In this document: positions 20,254-29,292 of the stretch, one piece after another
Numbering within the stretch: position 1 is the stretch's first letter
How the letters are laid out: each line of letters begins with the position of its first letter
From: Thorsellia anophelis DSM 18579
GTDB lineage: Bacteria > Pseudomonadota > Gammaproteobacteria > Enterobacterales > Thorselliaceae
DNA length: 64,000 nt
NCBI RefSeq assembly: GCF_900111395.1
Contig: NZ_FOHV01000001.1
Location: 186,001-250,000 of the forward strand
Reading direction: 5' to 3'
The notes under the pieces: model-generated
What the model saw: only the letters and a program-made list of their open reading frames with translations
Database searches by the model: none
What the model was told of the DNA's origin: nothing
Position numbers and translations under genes: made by a program

Positions 20254-21399
20254 TTAAAAAAGAATGCCATCGACTGGATAAGAACCTAATACTTTAAAAA
20301 AACGAGTCTCAGATTTTAGGTGCGTAATTGCCTCTTGAAATTCTTCTGAAATTAAATTGGCTTGCACATCAATGTAAAACATCTCTTCCCATGGATTACC
20401 CTTCATAGGTCTTGATTCTAACTTACTCATGACAATGTTATGATTTTTTAGAATAATAAGCGCTTCAACTAATGCGCCAGCATGTTGTCCAGTAGCCATC
20501 AAAAAAGTTGACTTCGTTGGAATGTGTAAAGGAATGGTTTTAGGCTTTCTATGAAGTACTACAAAACGTGTCATGTTTTGACCTTGATTAGTAGGTACTT
20601 TTTCTATGAGGTTTAGCCCATAAATCTGCCCACCAGCTTCACTTCCTATTGCGACATGAGAACTATTTTGTTCGTTGTAGACCATCTCCATCGCGGCAGC
20701 TGTACTTTCACAATAAACAATCTTCCAATGTGGATATTTAGATAAAAATTGACTGCATTGCTGAAAAGGTTGTGGATGACTGTAGACAGTTGTGATTTCA
20801 TCAAGGTTAATTGGTTTTATTCCCATAAAACAGTGTTCAATAGGCATAATTTTTTCACCAACAATCGACAGGCTAGTTGATTGAAGGAGATCATACACTT
20901 CATTTATTGCACCTGAGCTAGTATTTTCAATCGGAACTACTGCATACTCTGCGTGACCTGTTTCTACCATTTCAAAAATATCATCGAATCGATGACAACT
21001 ACATTCAATGGTTTTATCAAAGTGGCTGTGTCCAAAAGCTCGTGCTGCAAGATGTGAATAAGAACCTTTAGGACCTAAAAATGCAACTCTTGATGCTGAG
21101 GAATCGGTAGAGCTTAATTCTTGATTCATCCATTTTTGTTGTTTTTGAACAGAATCTTCAATAATTAAACGAAATACTCTCGCGATATAATTTTGGTCTA
21201 ATCCTAAAGCGTTAGATTTTTCAATCAAAGCTGATAGTAATTCAGCTTCGCGAATTTCATCACGAATGGGTTTATGCAATGCAAGTTTAGTTTTCGCAAC
21301 TTCTGTTGCAATATCAGACCGTTTTGATAATAGTGTTAATAACTGTTCATCAATTTCGGTAATGCGTTCTCTAAGGTTGATTAAGTTTTGATTTGGCAT
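20254..21399 (-). CDS. pheA: bifunctional chorismate mutase / prephenate dehydratase
   Basis: The P-protein converts chorismate to prephenate and then to phenylpyruvate in phenylalanine synthesis. The 381 residues (386 in E. coli) carry an AroQ chorismate mutase at about 1-90 (LRERITEIDEQLLTLLSKRS). The dehydratase follows at about 105-285 (VAFLGPKGSYSHLAA; the conserved TRF is in MTRFVVL). The C-terminal ACT domain has GALVEALIIL and the ESRP phenylalanine-binding motif, so feedback inhibition is expected. No Phe-rich leader peptide was found upstream; instead the upstream gap holds a TnpB relic. Confidence 0.97.
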   Translation of the reverse strand: MPNQNLINLRERITEIDEQLLTLLSKRSDIATEVAKTKLALHKPIRDEIREAELLSALIEKSNALGLDQNYIARVFRLIIEDSVQKQQKWMNQELSSTDSSASRVAFLGPKGSYSHLAARAFGHSHFDKTIECSCHRFDDIFEMVETGHAEYAVVPIENTSSGAINEVYDLLQSTSLSIVGEKIMPIEHCFMGIKPINLDEITTVYSHPQPFQQCSQFLSKYPHWKIVYCESTAAAMEMVYNEQNSSHVAIGSEAGGQIYGLNLIEKVPTNQGQNMTRFVVLHRKPKTIPLHIPTKSTFLMATGQHAGALVEALIILKNHNIVMSKLESRPMKGNPWEEMFYIDVQANLISEEFQEAITHLKSETRFFKVLGSYPVDGILF

Positions 21400-21589
21400 A
21401 GGTATATTTTTATCTTATGGTTCAAAGGAGATAAATTGCATAGTAAGCTCAATCATACCGCTTGTTTGGCGTAATACAAGCAAAAAATTACGCTTGCTAA
21501 AAAACGGTGGTATTAGGAAGATATTTTTAGGCGGATAAGGTTTTTATCCATTACGGCTGAGTCGTTATTCTTGTGGTATTCAATGGTAT
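21400..21589. other. pheA upstream gap
   Basis: No gene is seen. The region carries the pheA ribosome-binding area and AT-rich DNA before the TnpB relic. No recognisable attenuator peptide or clear promoter boxes were identified. Confidence 0.3.
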
Positions 21590-21862
21590 AGTTCTATTCA
21601 AACTGAATACTAATTTCGCCCTCCTATTTTCAATAGGGGCGATAATAGTATTGATAAGGGAATCGCAAAATTTGCGACGTTAAGTCGTGGCGAGTATTTT
21701 AAACCGATTAATAGCATTAAAAACAGAAGAGTCGACATTAGCGAAATGACAAAAATAGCTAATGCATAAAATAAAATGTAGTAAAAATTGGTGTAAAGCC
21801 AAATGAAAAGTGAGTAATAAACTAACCGTAGTAGGGATCTCTTGCTTTTAGGGTGGAGGGAA
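21590..21862 (+). mobile_element. second TnpB relic with right end
   Basis: From about 21645 the plus strand reads SIDKGIAKFATLSRGEYFKP followed by INSIKN. This matches the TnpB RuvC-I region (family pattern D-x-G-I-x-x-F-A-T-L-S-x-G). The first Asp of the catalytic set aligns with the D in SIDKG. The frame stops near 21769. Then GTGAGTAATAAACTAACC (21809-21826) and a degraded GGGATCTC..TTTTAGGGTGGAGGG hairpin mark an IS605-type right end. Most of the transposon is deleted. Confidence 0.75.
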
Positions 21863-22031
21863 ATAATACAAAAATAATATTAAATCTTATGAGAGGATTT
21901 TTGTGCTACATGATAAAATTTAAAATACCGTAGATTCATAGTATATGAGTTTAAAGTACTTTCAAGCAATAAGGTTTGATGAATTATTTAATTATGCACA
22001 TCTTACATTTAACATAAGGCATTGCATTTAT

Positions 22032-22673
22032 ATGAAATATACTGTTGCATTAACAGGTGGAATTGGAAGCGGTAAAACAACGGTTTCTAATTTTTTTGCT
22101 AAATTAGGCGTTATTATTATTGATGCAGATATCATTGCAAGAGAAATTGTTGCACCTGGAAGTTATGGATTATCGATTCTTGTAGAAAAATTTGGCCAAG
22201 CTATCTTACAACCAGATGGGACCCTTGATAGGGGGCATTTGAGAAATATGATGTTTGGCGAGACAGATAAACATATTCAGACAAAAGAAATGGTCAATCA
22301 AATTCTTCATCCATTAATCGCTAAAGAGACCCAGTTGCAAATCGCTAATGCTACTTCCCCATACGTTCTTTGGGTAGTCCCCTTATTATTTGAAAATAGA
22401 CTACAGAAAAAAGCTAATAGGATACTGGTTGTTGATGTGCCTGAGTCAGTACAGATAGCAAGGACAATTAATCGAGATAATGTTTCTAAAACCCAAGTTG
22501 AACAGATATTAAAATCGCAAGCCAGCCGAAAAACTCGGCTTTCTTTAGCGGATGATGTAATATATGGTGATGAGATGTTAGAAACGATAGAGAAGCAGGT
22601 TATACTGTTGCATCAAAAATATCTGGAACAAGCATACCAAACGAGTGAACATACCTCTAGGATAAATCTATAG
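22032..22673 (+). CDS. coaE: dephospho-CoA kinase
   Basis: CoaE phosphorylates dephospho-CoA in the last step of coenzyme A synthesis. The start at 22032 (MKYTVALTGGIGSGKTTVSN) fits the family. A longer frame from 21945 has an unrelated N-terminal extension. The 213-residue product shows the P-loop GGIGSGKTT, the DADIIARE motif and the lid segment RTINRDNVSKTQVEQIL. zapD starts one base after its stop, so the two form an operon as in E. coli. Confidence 0.96.
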   Translation: MKYTVALTGGIGSGKTTVSNFFAKLGVIIIDADIIAREIVAPGSYGLSILVEKFGQAILQPDGTLDRGHLRNMMFGETDKHIQTKEMVNQILHPLIAKETQLQIANATSPYVLWVVPLLFENRLQKKANRILVVDVPESVQIARTINRDNVSKTQVEQILKSQASRKTRLSLADDVIYGDEMLETIEKQVILLHQKYLEQAYQTSEHTSRINL

Positions 22674-22674
22674 A

Positions 22675-23415
22675 ATGACAGAAATTATATTTGAACACCC
22701 CTTAACAGAAAAAATGCGTACTTGGTTACGATTAGAGAACCTTTTAGATACTATTTTCGAAGTTAAATCAGTTGAGACTGATGTTATGGCGTTATCATTA
22801 TTAAAAAGTTTGATTGAATTATCAGAAGTACTTGAAAGAGGTGATATTAAAGTCGATTTGTATAAAGATCTAGATAGATTGCTTGGGCGATTTGCGATTT
22901 GGGCCGAGTCACCTGATGTAGATCATGCTGCAATAAAGGCTTGGCAAGTTAAATTAAATTCTTTAGCTCAAAATGTAAAACAAGTTGCGAGGTTTAATGC
23001 TCATTTACAAAATGATAAATTGCTCAATACAATTAGGCAACGCTTATCTATACCAGGAGGTTGCTGTAATTTTGATCTTCCAACGCTTCATGTTTGGTTG
23101 CATTTACCTAAAAAAACACAAATGCAAATTATAGATGGATGGGTCAGCCCTTTAGTTTTTCTTAAAGAATCGATTACTACAATTGTCTCATTGACTCGTA
23201 ATACAGGTGCACATCAGGTCGCAGTAGCAAAAAAAGGTTTCTTTCAGGATGTTGCTGAAAATAAAGAGTTATTAAGAGTGAAGTTAGATGTGACTGATTT
23301 AATTTACCCGCAAATTTCAGGTGTTAAAAATCGATTTATGATTCGCTTTTTACCATATGACGCTGATAACGGTACCGTTCCAGATGAATTGGAATTTGTG
23401 ATATCAAGCTGTTAA
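22675..23415 (+). CDS. zapD: cell division protein ZapD
   Basis: ZapD (YacF, DUF1342) crosslinks FtsZ filaments in the Z-ring. The 246 residues (247 in E. coli) begin TEIIFEHPLTEKMRTWLRLE and include the conserved FDLPTLHVWLH and the C-terminal RFMIRF segments. It follows coaE directly. The usual third partner, yacG, is absent, and mltF comes next. Confidence 0.95.
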   Translation: MTEIIFEHPLTEKMRTWLRLENLLDTIFEVKSVETDVMALSLLKSLIELSEVLERGDIKVDLYKDLDRLLGRFAIWAESPDVDHAAIKAWQVKLNSLAQNVKQVARFNAHLQNDKLLNTIRQRLSIPGGCCNFDLPTLHVWLHLPKKTQMQIIDGWVSPLVFLKESITTIVSLTRNTGAHQVAVAKKGFFQDVAENKELLRVKLDVTDLIYPQISGVKNRFMIRFLPYDADNGTVPDELEFVISSC

Positions 23416-23468
23416 TTAATGTTGATGGAGATTGATTTGGTATTTATCCGAACAATTTGAGCAGAGAA

Positions 23469-24947
23469 ATGAGCAAAAACCAGTTCTTATGGTTATTTTT
23501 AATGATTGTTATTTTAATAACAACGGTGTTATTAAAGCAAAGTCAATCAATTAAAAGCCTTAATGGAATGAATACATCGCAATTATCTCACGTTCTTTTG
23601 CAGAATAAATTAACTGTTGTTATTATCAATTCTCCATTCAAGCTCGTTTACTCAACATATTCTGCTGGGTTTAATGATGATCTTGCCCGTAATTTTGCAA
23701 AATATTTAGGCGTTGAGTTAGACATTATCCATACTGAAAGTTTACAAGACGTTATTATTAAACCCGATATTATTATTGGGTTACCACAAGATCCTATTGA
23801 AAACTGGCTGATAGGCCCCCCTATTTATACGCAACACTTGCAGCTTGTCGCACTCCACAATACAAATATTCAGCTTGAAACCAGTAGACAGCTTTATCAG
23901 AGCGAGCTAGCAATCAGCGAAACATTACAACAAAGTGACGTCTTTGATTCAGTTCTCAAACAAAATGATGAGTCAGGATATCTGTTGACGAGCTTATCGA
24001 AAGAGGACGATTTATATACCTTTAGTGATATTCAAGCATATGAAAGTGGTAATCCCTTTTATCCATTAATAGGATTGATTTCAGGAAAAGAGGACTTTGC
24101 AATTGTAGATTCAGTCTCTGCTGCAATTTTTAGGCGAATTCACCCAGAGCTTAAAATTATCACGAATATAGCTGAAAATGAAGCATTTGCATGGCATTTT
24201 GCAGCGCCAGGTGGAGAAGATTCTTTATTAAAAGCATTCGAATCATTCCATCAAGAGCCACAGACATTAGATATTCTCGATAAGTTAGCAGAAAAATATT
24301 TCACACCCATAGCCCCATTTGATAAAGTTGATACTTACCGATTTATTCGGTCAGTTAAACACAAGCTACCCGAGTTTAAACCCTTTTTTGTCGAGCATGC
24401 AAAAGAATTTGATTGGCGTCTAATTGCAGCCATTGCCTATCAAGAATCACATTGGGATCCACTTGCTAAATCTCCAACAGGTGTAAGAGGTATGATGATG
24501 TTAACTCGAGATACCGCATCTTACTTAGGAATTGATGATAGGCTAGATACTGAAAAAAGTATTTTAGGGGGCGTACAATATTTGCGATTCTTGTTAGAAA
24601 GAATTCCTGAAACTGTAGAAGCAGATGAACGAATTTGGTTTGCGTTAGCAGCATACAATATGGGTATAGGTCATTTATGGGATGCACGTGATTTAACATT
24701 ACTTCGAGGTGGAAATCCAGATAGTTGGCATGATGTCAAAAAAAATCTGCCTCTTCTAAGAGATGAAGCAATTTACCCGACTTTAAAATATGGATTTGCA
24801 AGGGGGGATGAAGCATTAGTGTATGTTGAAAATATAAGGCGATATTATACAAGTCTATTAGGGCTAGAAGCGATGAGTGATATGAATATTCAAATAGAGA
24901 ATATTTCATCGCTTGAACCAAATGTGAAAACCCAAACAAATGGCTAG
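23469..24947 (+). CDS. mltF: membrane-bound lytic murein transglycosylase F
   Basis: MltF cleaves peptidoglycan glycan strands with formation of 1,6-anhydro products. The ATG at 23469 is chosen over a TTG four codons upstream, as GAGCAGAG precedes it. The 492 residues have an N-terminal hydrophobic segment and a periplasmic SBP_bac_3 regulatory domain (about 40-265). The SLT domain (about 290-430) carries the catalytic Glu in AYQESHWDP and the GVRGMMMLT and AAYNMGIGH motifs. There is no lipobox. Confidence 0.93.
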   Translation: MSKNQFLWLFLMIVILITTVLLKQSQSIKSLNGMNTSQLSHVLLQNKLTVVIINSPFKLVYSTYSAGFNDDLARNFAKYLGVELDIIHTESLQDVIIKPDIIIGLPQDPIENWLIGPPIYTQHLQLVALHNTNIQLETSRQLYQSELAISETLQQSDVFDSVLKQNDESGYLLTSLSKEDDLYTFSDIQAYESGNPFYPLIGLISGKEDFAIVDSVSAAIFRRIHPELKIITNIAENEAFAWHFAAPGGEDSLLKAFESFHQEPQTLDILDKLAEKYFTPIAPFDKVDTYRFIRSVKHKLPEFKPFFVEHAKEFDWRLIAAIAYQESHWDPLAKSPTGVRGMMMLTRDTASYLGIDDRLDTEKSILGGVQYLRFLLERIPETVEADERIWFALAAYNMGIGHLWDARDLTLLRGGNPDSWHDVKKNLPLLRDEAIYPTLKYGFARGDEALVYVENIRRYYTSLLGLEAMSDMNIQIENISSLEPNVKTQTNG

Positions 24948-24971
24948 CTGTCAATTTAGTTGCAGAAATGC

Positions 24972-26213
24972 TTACAATGATACTCTAGCTTGCAATAACG
25001 TCCTTAGTGTTTGAAGTCTTAGCTGAGTAATTGCTTCTTTTATTTCTATTCCTTTGATACCAGATGCTAATATAGCCTCTATATTGATATTATTTAGGCT
25101 CTCTAGAGCGTTGACTAATAATACTCTTTTACTTTCTGAACTAGATGCCACTTCAGATGAGTGGTAAATCAATGTGCACATAAAGCAATAATCATTAATT
25201 AATTGAGGATGCTTGAATGCAGCTAAGCTCTCGAATAGAGTTAAGATTTCTTCTGCATTAGGATGGTCTAAATTCATCCAGAATGTATAGTGATTTGCAA
25301 TCAGCCAAACCATATCTTTATATACCTTCCCTATCCTGAGCGAGTCAAATAGTGCATTAAATCTTTTTTTGTCTCTTAATGAATGATTTGTGTCAATATC
25401 GAATAACGGGTAGAGCAATACCGCAAAGCACACTGCTAGAGAGGCCCCTTTTTTTGCTGCGTCATCAAGACAAGCTAGGGAATGTGCTGTTATAGCAGCA
25501 TTAAAATTCGGATATAAAATTTCAAAAGCGCCACATTGACCTAATAATCTAAAATATTCAGATGGTAAATTCGTTTCCAGCGCTCGGTGGGTTTCTTGCC
25601 AGATTCTCTCTTTTGTAAGTGTATTTAATTCACCATTGATAACCATCTTGTTAATGAGCTTTTGGGTTTCTGCAGCTAAGTTAAATTGCATATCAGCAAA
25701 TTTAGCCTTAAATCTTGCTAACCTTAACACCCTTAAAGGATCTTCTATGAAGGCATCTGAAACATGCTTTAATGTGCGGCTTGTTAAGTCATCTATGCCA
25801 TGATATGGGTCAATGAAATAGGTTTCATTAATGCAATCAAGGGTCTTACAGTGTTTAATTGCTTGTTCAGGAGTCAAGCAACTAGGATAGTGTAACTTGA
25901 ATAACTCAAAATCAAAGGCAATTGCATTAATTGTTAGATCTCTTCTTAATAAATCTTCTTCAAGAGTGACATCAGCAGAAGCGTAGCACTCAAATCCCGT
26001 ATAACCTATTGAAGATTTACGTTCAGTTCTTGCCAGTGCATACTCTTCATGAGTGTCGGGATGTAAAAAAACAGGGAAGTCTTTACCAACTTGTTGAAAA
26101 CCACTACGCAGCATCTCTTCTGGCGTTGTGCCGACAACAACCCAATCATGATCTTTGATAGGCAGTCCAAGCAAACCATCCCTAACTGCACCGCCGACTA
26201 AATATACTTTCAT
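24972..26213 (-). CDS. cca: CCA-adding enzyme with degenerate HD domain
   Basis: The enzyme adds or repairs the 3' CCA end of tRNAs without a template. The 413-residue length equals E. coli Cca. The nucleotidyltransferase part is intact: MKVYLVGGAVRDGLLGL, KDHDWVVVG with its two metal-binding Asp, EEYALARTERKS, RRDLTINA and EDPLRVLRLARFKAK. In the C-terminal half the E. coli HD motif (RFATLCHDLGK) is replaced by CFAVLLYPLFD. The phosphohydrolase His-Asp pair is therefore missing, and the 2'-phosphatase/phosphodiesterase activities are probably lost. Confidence 0.93.
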   Translation of the reverse strand: MKVYLVGGAVRDGLLGLPIKDHDWVVVGTTPEEMLRSGFQQVGKDFPVFLHPDTHEEYALARTERKSSIGYTGFECYASADVTLEEDLLRRDLTINAIAFDFELFKLHYPSCLTPEQAIKHCKTLDCINETYFIDPYHGIDDLTSRTLKHVSDAFIEDPLRVLRLARFKAKFADMQFNLAAETQKLINKMVINGELNTLTKERIWQETHRALETNLPSEYFRLLGQCGAFEILYPNFNAAITAHSLACLDDAAKKGASLAVCFAVLLYPLFDIDTNHSLRDKKRFNALFDSLRIGKVYKDMVWLIANHYTFWMNLDHPNAEEILTLFESLAAFKHPQLINDYCFMCTLIYHSSEVASSSESKRVLLVNALESLNNINIEAILASGIKGIEIKEAITQLRLQTLRTLLQARVSL

Positions 26214-26389
26214 ATTGAATTTATTCGTTATTATTAATTGAAGCTAAAAGGTTAATAGAAATAAAAGGAAGATAGTTAATTATTTCATAAACTTGACATC
26301 TTCTGCACCTTGAAGGACAAGGTTTATACCGTATGCCAGATAAATTAGAGCTAAATATACTATAATAGCCTATTAATTGTAAGCAAAGC

Positions 26390-26417
26390 TTGAGATCCTG
26401 TGAATTATCTGTATAAT
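26390..26417 (+). promoter_or_regulatory. rplM-rpsI promoter
   Basis: TTGAGA (26390-26395) and TATAAT (26412-26417) are separated by 16 bases, followed by a GC-rich discriminator CGCGCGACCCC. The discriminator resembles the one at the spc promoter, fitting growth-rate or stringent control. Confidence 0.75.
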
Positions 26418-26556
26418 CGCGCGACCCCACGTTACGGTGTTGACTATTCCCGAGTCAAGCATCAAACTGAAGATTGCTCGAAGGGGTAAAGATTCAGTCA
26501 TAACGGTGAATCATTTGATTCAAAGTGGTTTTTTTTTAATTTTAGGTAGATAAATA
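26418..26556 (+). promoter_or_regulatory. rplM leader with alternative hairpins
   Basis: Three short blocks can pair in two exclusive ways. GATTCA (26491-26496) can pair with TGAATC (26507-26512), or that TGAATC can pair with GATTCA (26517-26522). The second hairpin is followed six bases later by nine T residues (26529-26537). This looks like a possible attenuator in the leader of rplM, but the stems are only six bases. E. coli rplM has a regulated leader. Confidence 0.4.
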
Positions 26557-26985
26557 ATGAAAACTTTTACAGCTACTCCAGCTACAATCAAACGTGAATG
26601 GTTTGTGGTTGATGCTACAGGTAAAACTTTAGGTCGCTTAGCAACTGAAATTGCTCGTCGTCTTCGTGGTAAGCATAAACCAGAATATACACCTCATATG
26701 GACACAGGTGACTATATTATTGTTATCAATGCAGAACAAGTTGCGGTAACAGGTAAAAAACGTACTGATAAAATGTACTATCGCTACACTGGTTATGTTG
26801 GTGGTTTGAAGGAAGCAACCTTTGAACAAATGATTGAACGCCATCCTGAGCGTGTCATTGAGATTGCGGTAAAAGGCATGTTACCAAAAGGACCGTTAGG
26901 CCGTGACATGTATCGTAAGCTAAAAGTTTACGCAGGTGCTGAGCATAACCATGCTGCACAACAACCGCAAATTCTAGACATTTAA
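26557..26985 (+). CDS. rplM: 50S ribosomal protein L13
   Basis: L13 is an early 50S assembly protein. The 142-residue length matches E. coli. The family segments [20 protein letters not shown] and [20 protein letters not shown] are intact. In E. coli L13 represses its own operon through the mRNA leader. rpsI follows 15 bases later as part of the same unit. Confidence 0.98.
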   Translation: MKTFTATPATIKREWFVVDATGKTLGRLATEIARRLRGKHKPEYTPHMDTGDYIIVINAEQVAVTGKKRTDKMYYRYTGYVGGLKEATFEQMIERHPERVIEIAVKGMLPKGPLGRDMYRKLKVYAGAEHNHAAQQPQILDI

Positions 26986-27000
26986 TCGGGGTACTATAAA

Positions 27001-27393
27001 ATGGCTGTTAATCAAAACTACGGTACAGGGCGCCGCAAAAGCTCAACTGCACGTGTATTTATCAGACCAGGTTCTGGTAATATCGTAATCAATAAGCGTA
27101 CTTTAGAAGAGTATTTTGGTCGTGAAACGGCGCGTATGGTTGTTCGTCAACCATTAGAGTTGCTTGAAATGACTGAAAAATTTGATCTTTACATTACGGT
27201 TAAAGGTGGTGGTATTTCAGGTCAAGCTGGTGCAATTCGTCATGGTATCACTCGTGCTCTAATGGAGTATGATGAGTCACTACGTCCTGAATTACGTAAA
27301 GCTGGCTTCGTAACTCGTGATGCACGTCAGGTTGAACGTAAGAAAGTGGGTCTACGTAAAGCTCGTAAACGTCCACAATTCTCTAAACGTTAA
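27001..27393 (+). CDS. rpsI: 30S ribosomal protein S9
   Basis: S9 is a 30S head protein whose C-terminal tail reaches the P-site tRNA. The 130 residues start [20 protein letters not shown] and end in KRPQFSKR, matching the tail that contacts the anticodon stem. It is the second gene of the rplM operon and is followed by a terminator. Confidence 0.98.
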   Translation: MAVNQNYGTGRRKSSTARVFIRPGSGNIVINKRTLEEYFGRETARMVVRQPLELLEMTEKFDLYITVKGGGISGQAGAIRHGITRALMEYDESLRPELRKAGFVTRDARQVERKKVGLRKARKRPQFSKR

Positions 27394-27449
27394 TTGTTTT
27401 AAATGCATATAACAGATTAAATAGTGTGTTATATGATTAAATAATCAGA

Positions 27450-27483
27450 AGAGATAGGTTTAGCGACCTGTCTCTTTTTTTAT
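27450..27483 (+). terminator. rpsI intrinsic terminator
   Basis: GAGATAGG (27451-27458) and CCTGTCTC (27467-27474) pair as seven bases with one G-T, followed by a seven-T run. It lies 58 bases after rpsI. Confidence 0.85.
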
Positions 27484-27562
27484 TTATGTATTAAAGATAG
27501 AGTGCTCTTAAGTATTTTTTAATATAATATGATCAATTGCGAACACCATGGTATCAGTATTT

Positions 27563-28801
27563 ATGAATAGCCCCTCACCACAGATAACCTCTCTAAGACA
27601 ACTTAGTTTTGCGGTATTGCTTTTTCCGATTTGCCTTGTTTTATATGAATTTACTGTTTACATCGGTAATGATATGACTCTACCTGCGATGCCTAACCAC
27701 ATTCTGCGCTATTTTGATGCGAGTTCTGAGTGGAGTGCTAAGTCGATGAGCTATTATATTTTTGGGGGGATGCTTTTACAGTGGTTAATTGGCCCACTTG
27801 CAGATAGAAAGGGGCGCCGAGTAGTCATGTTAAGTGGTGTGGCATTTTTTATTATCACTTGCCTTGCGATTTTATTTGTCGCGAATATAGAGCAATTTAT
27901 GATGATGCGAATACTTCAGGGCATTGGTTTATGTTTCATTGGTGCAGTGGGTTATGCGGCTGTTCAAGATTCTTTTAATGAAGTAATTGCTATTAAATTA
28001 ACCGCTATCATGGCGAATGTCTCTCTAATTGCTCCCATGCTTGGACCTTTATTGGGTAGTAAAATTATTGAGATTGCACCTTGGCAAGTGATATTCATCC
28101 TTTTTGCAATCTTATCTCTTATCGCCTTTTTAGGGCTTTTTAAGTCTATGCCAGAAAGCGCACCATTAAAAGGCCAACCCCTCGTTGTTAAAGAAATTTG
28201 GACTGATTATCGACAAATCTTTGCTAATCCTCAATTTTTGAGAGGATCATTAGCGATAGGATTTGCCCTTATTCCTTTGTTGACTTGGATTGCCCAGACT
28301 CCTCTTATATTCATGACAGATAGAGCATTAACGAATAAGCACTATAGTTTATTGCAAATACCAGTTTTTGTCTGCTTATTGTTAGGTAATTTTACGCTTG
28401 CACGTTTAACTGGCAAAGTGGCTATTACGCGTCCTATCTTTCTAGGGGCCATTCCTATGATGATTGGGATCTTAATTGCAGCGATAGGTACGTTGTTTAA
28501 TCCAGAGAGTTATCAATTTATGGTGGTCGGTATTTCAATTTATGCCTATGGGCTTGGTGTGGCGAATGCAGGGTTATATCGTTTAACGTTATTTTCAAGT
28601 CAAATCAGTAAAGGAACCGTTTCAGCTGCGCTTGGTATGATAAATGCTTTTATGTTTGCAGGTGGAATTGAATTAGCAAACCATGCTTACCTATTGACTG
28701 ATTTAATTGGCTTTAATTTAATGTCTTTAATTTGTATTGTCTTATGGGCCATGTGTGCGTTTGCATTTATCAGTACATATAAAAAAGCGAAATGCTTATA
28801 A
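27563..28801 (+). CDS. mdfA: MdfA-type multidrug/proton antiporter
   Basis: MdfA is a major facilitator drug exporter using the proton gradient. Similarity to E. coli MdfA is clear along the whole length. Examples are FPICLVLYEFTVYIGND (with the essential membrane Glu and Asp), GPLADRKGRRVVMLSG (motif A), LQGIGLCFIGAVGYAAVQ (motif C-like) and KGTVSAALGM. Twelve membrane segments are predicted. The start at 27563 fits the E. coli N-terminus better, although a start at 27548 is possible; neither has a good ribosome-binding site. It is monocistronic. Confidence 0.9.
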   Translation: MNSPSPQITSLRQLSFAVLLFPICLVLYEFTVYIGNDMTLPAMPNHILRYFDASSEWSAKSMSYYIFGGMLLQWLIGPLADRKGRRVVMLSGVAFFIITCLAILFVANIEQFMMMRILQGIGLCFIGAVGYAAVQDSFNEVIAIKLTAIMANVSLIAPMLGPLLGSKIIEIAPWQVIFILFAILSLIAFLGLFKSMPESAPLKGQPLVVKEIWTDYRQIFANPQFLRGSLAIGFALIPLLTWIAQTPLIFMTDRALTNKHYSLLQIPVFVCLLLGNFTLARLTGKVAITRPIFLGAIPMMIGILIAAIGTLFNPESYQFMVVGISIYAYGLGVANAGLYRLTLFSSQISKGTVSAALGMINAFMFAGGIELANHAYLLTDLIGFNLMSLICIVLWAMCAFAFISTYKKAKCL

Positions 28802-29292
28802 TTCGATGAGGTGAATTCAAATTGCACGTTCTATTGATGATGTGGTCTATTTAATGTCATAGCAAACTGTATAGATGATTAACACCCTTAATCATCTATC
28901 GGCTCTTACAAGCCTTTGGTTGCCTCTCATCCTATCCAATCTCTAGCGCGCCACTTGAGTTCGCTATCAAAAAAACATAATACGAAAAAACAATCAGAAG
29001 AAATGGCTTAAAAAGCATCAGGAAAATGGGTTACTCCCTTTTATAAACGGCCTTCTATATATCATATTGTTTCGGAAGCTAATTATAAAAATGTCATGTC
29101 TCTTATCAAGTACTCAACAATGTGAATAATGATTGATTAACCATCTTAGTGTTTAATTTTTTTACTTCTTAGCAATAGCTTACATTCTCCCTTTCAAGGG
29201 AGGATGTAAGCTTGAATGATAAATTTTGTCCGCTATTTTTCTTGATTTGAATAGGAAATGACTTTTTAGTCTGTTATAAAATGACATTGCAT
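28802..29292. other. gap with two strong hairpins
   Basis: No gene is seen. A 12-base stem (28871-28882 with 28888-28899, ATAGATGATTAA and complement, five-base loop) lies shortly after mdfA. A longer stem (AGCTTACAT..., 29177-29212) lies before the convergent hemW stop. Neither has a T-tract. The rest is featureless AT-rich DNA. Confidence 0.5.
29177..29212. repeat. 17-pair hairpin before hemW stop
   Basis: Bases 29177-29193 pair with 29196-29212 (AGCTTACAT..CTCCCTT and complement) with one G-T pair and almost no loop. It could terminate hemW transcription on the minus strand, or be a decayed IS200/IS605-type end, since CTCCCTTTCAAGGGAG resembles the core of that hairpin. Confidence 0.5.

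Noticed and set aside
26221-26430. 69-residue minus-strand frame upstream of rplM
   Set aside because: It overlaps the strong rplM promoter and has no similarity.
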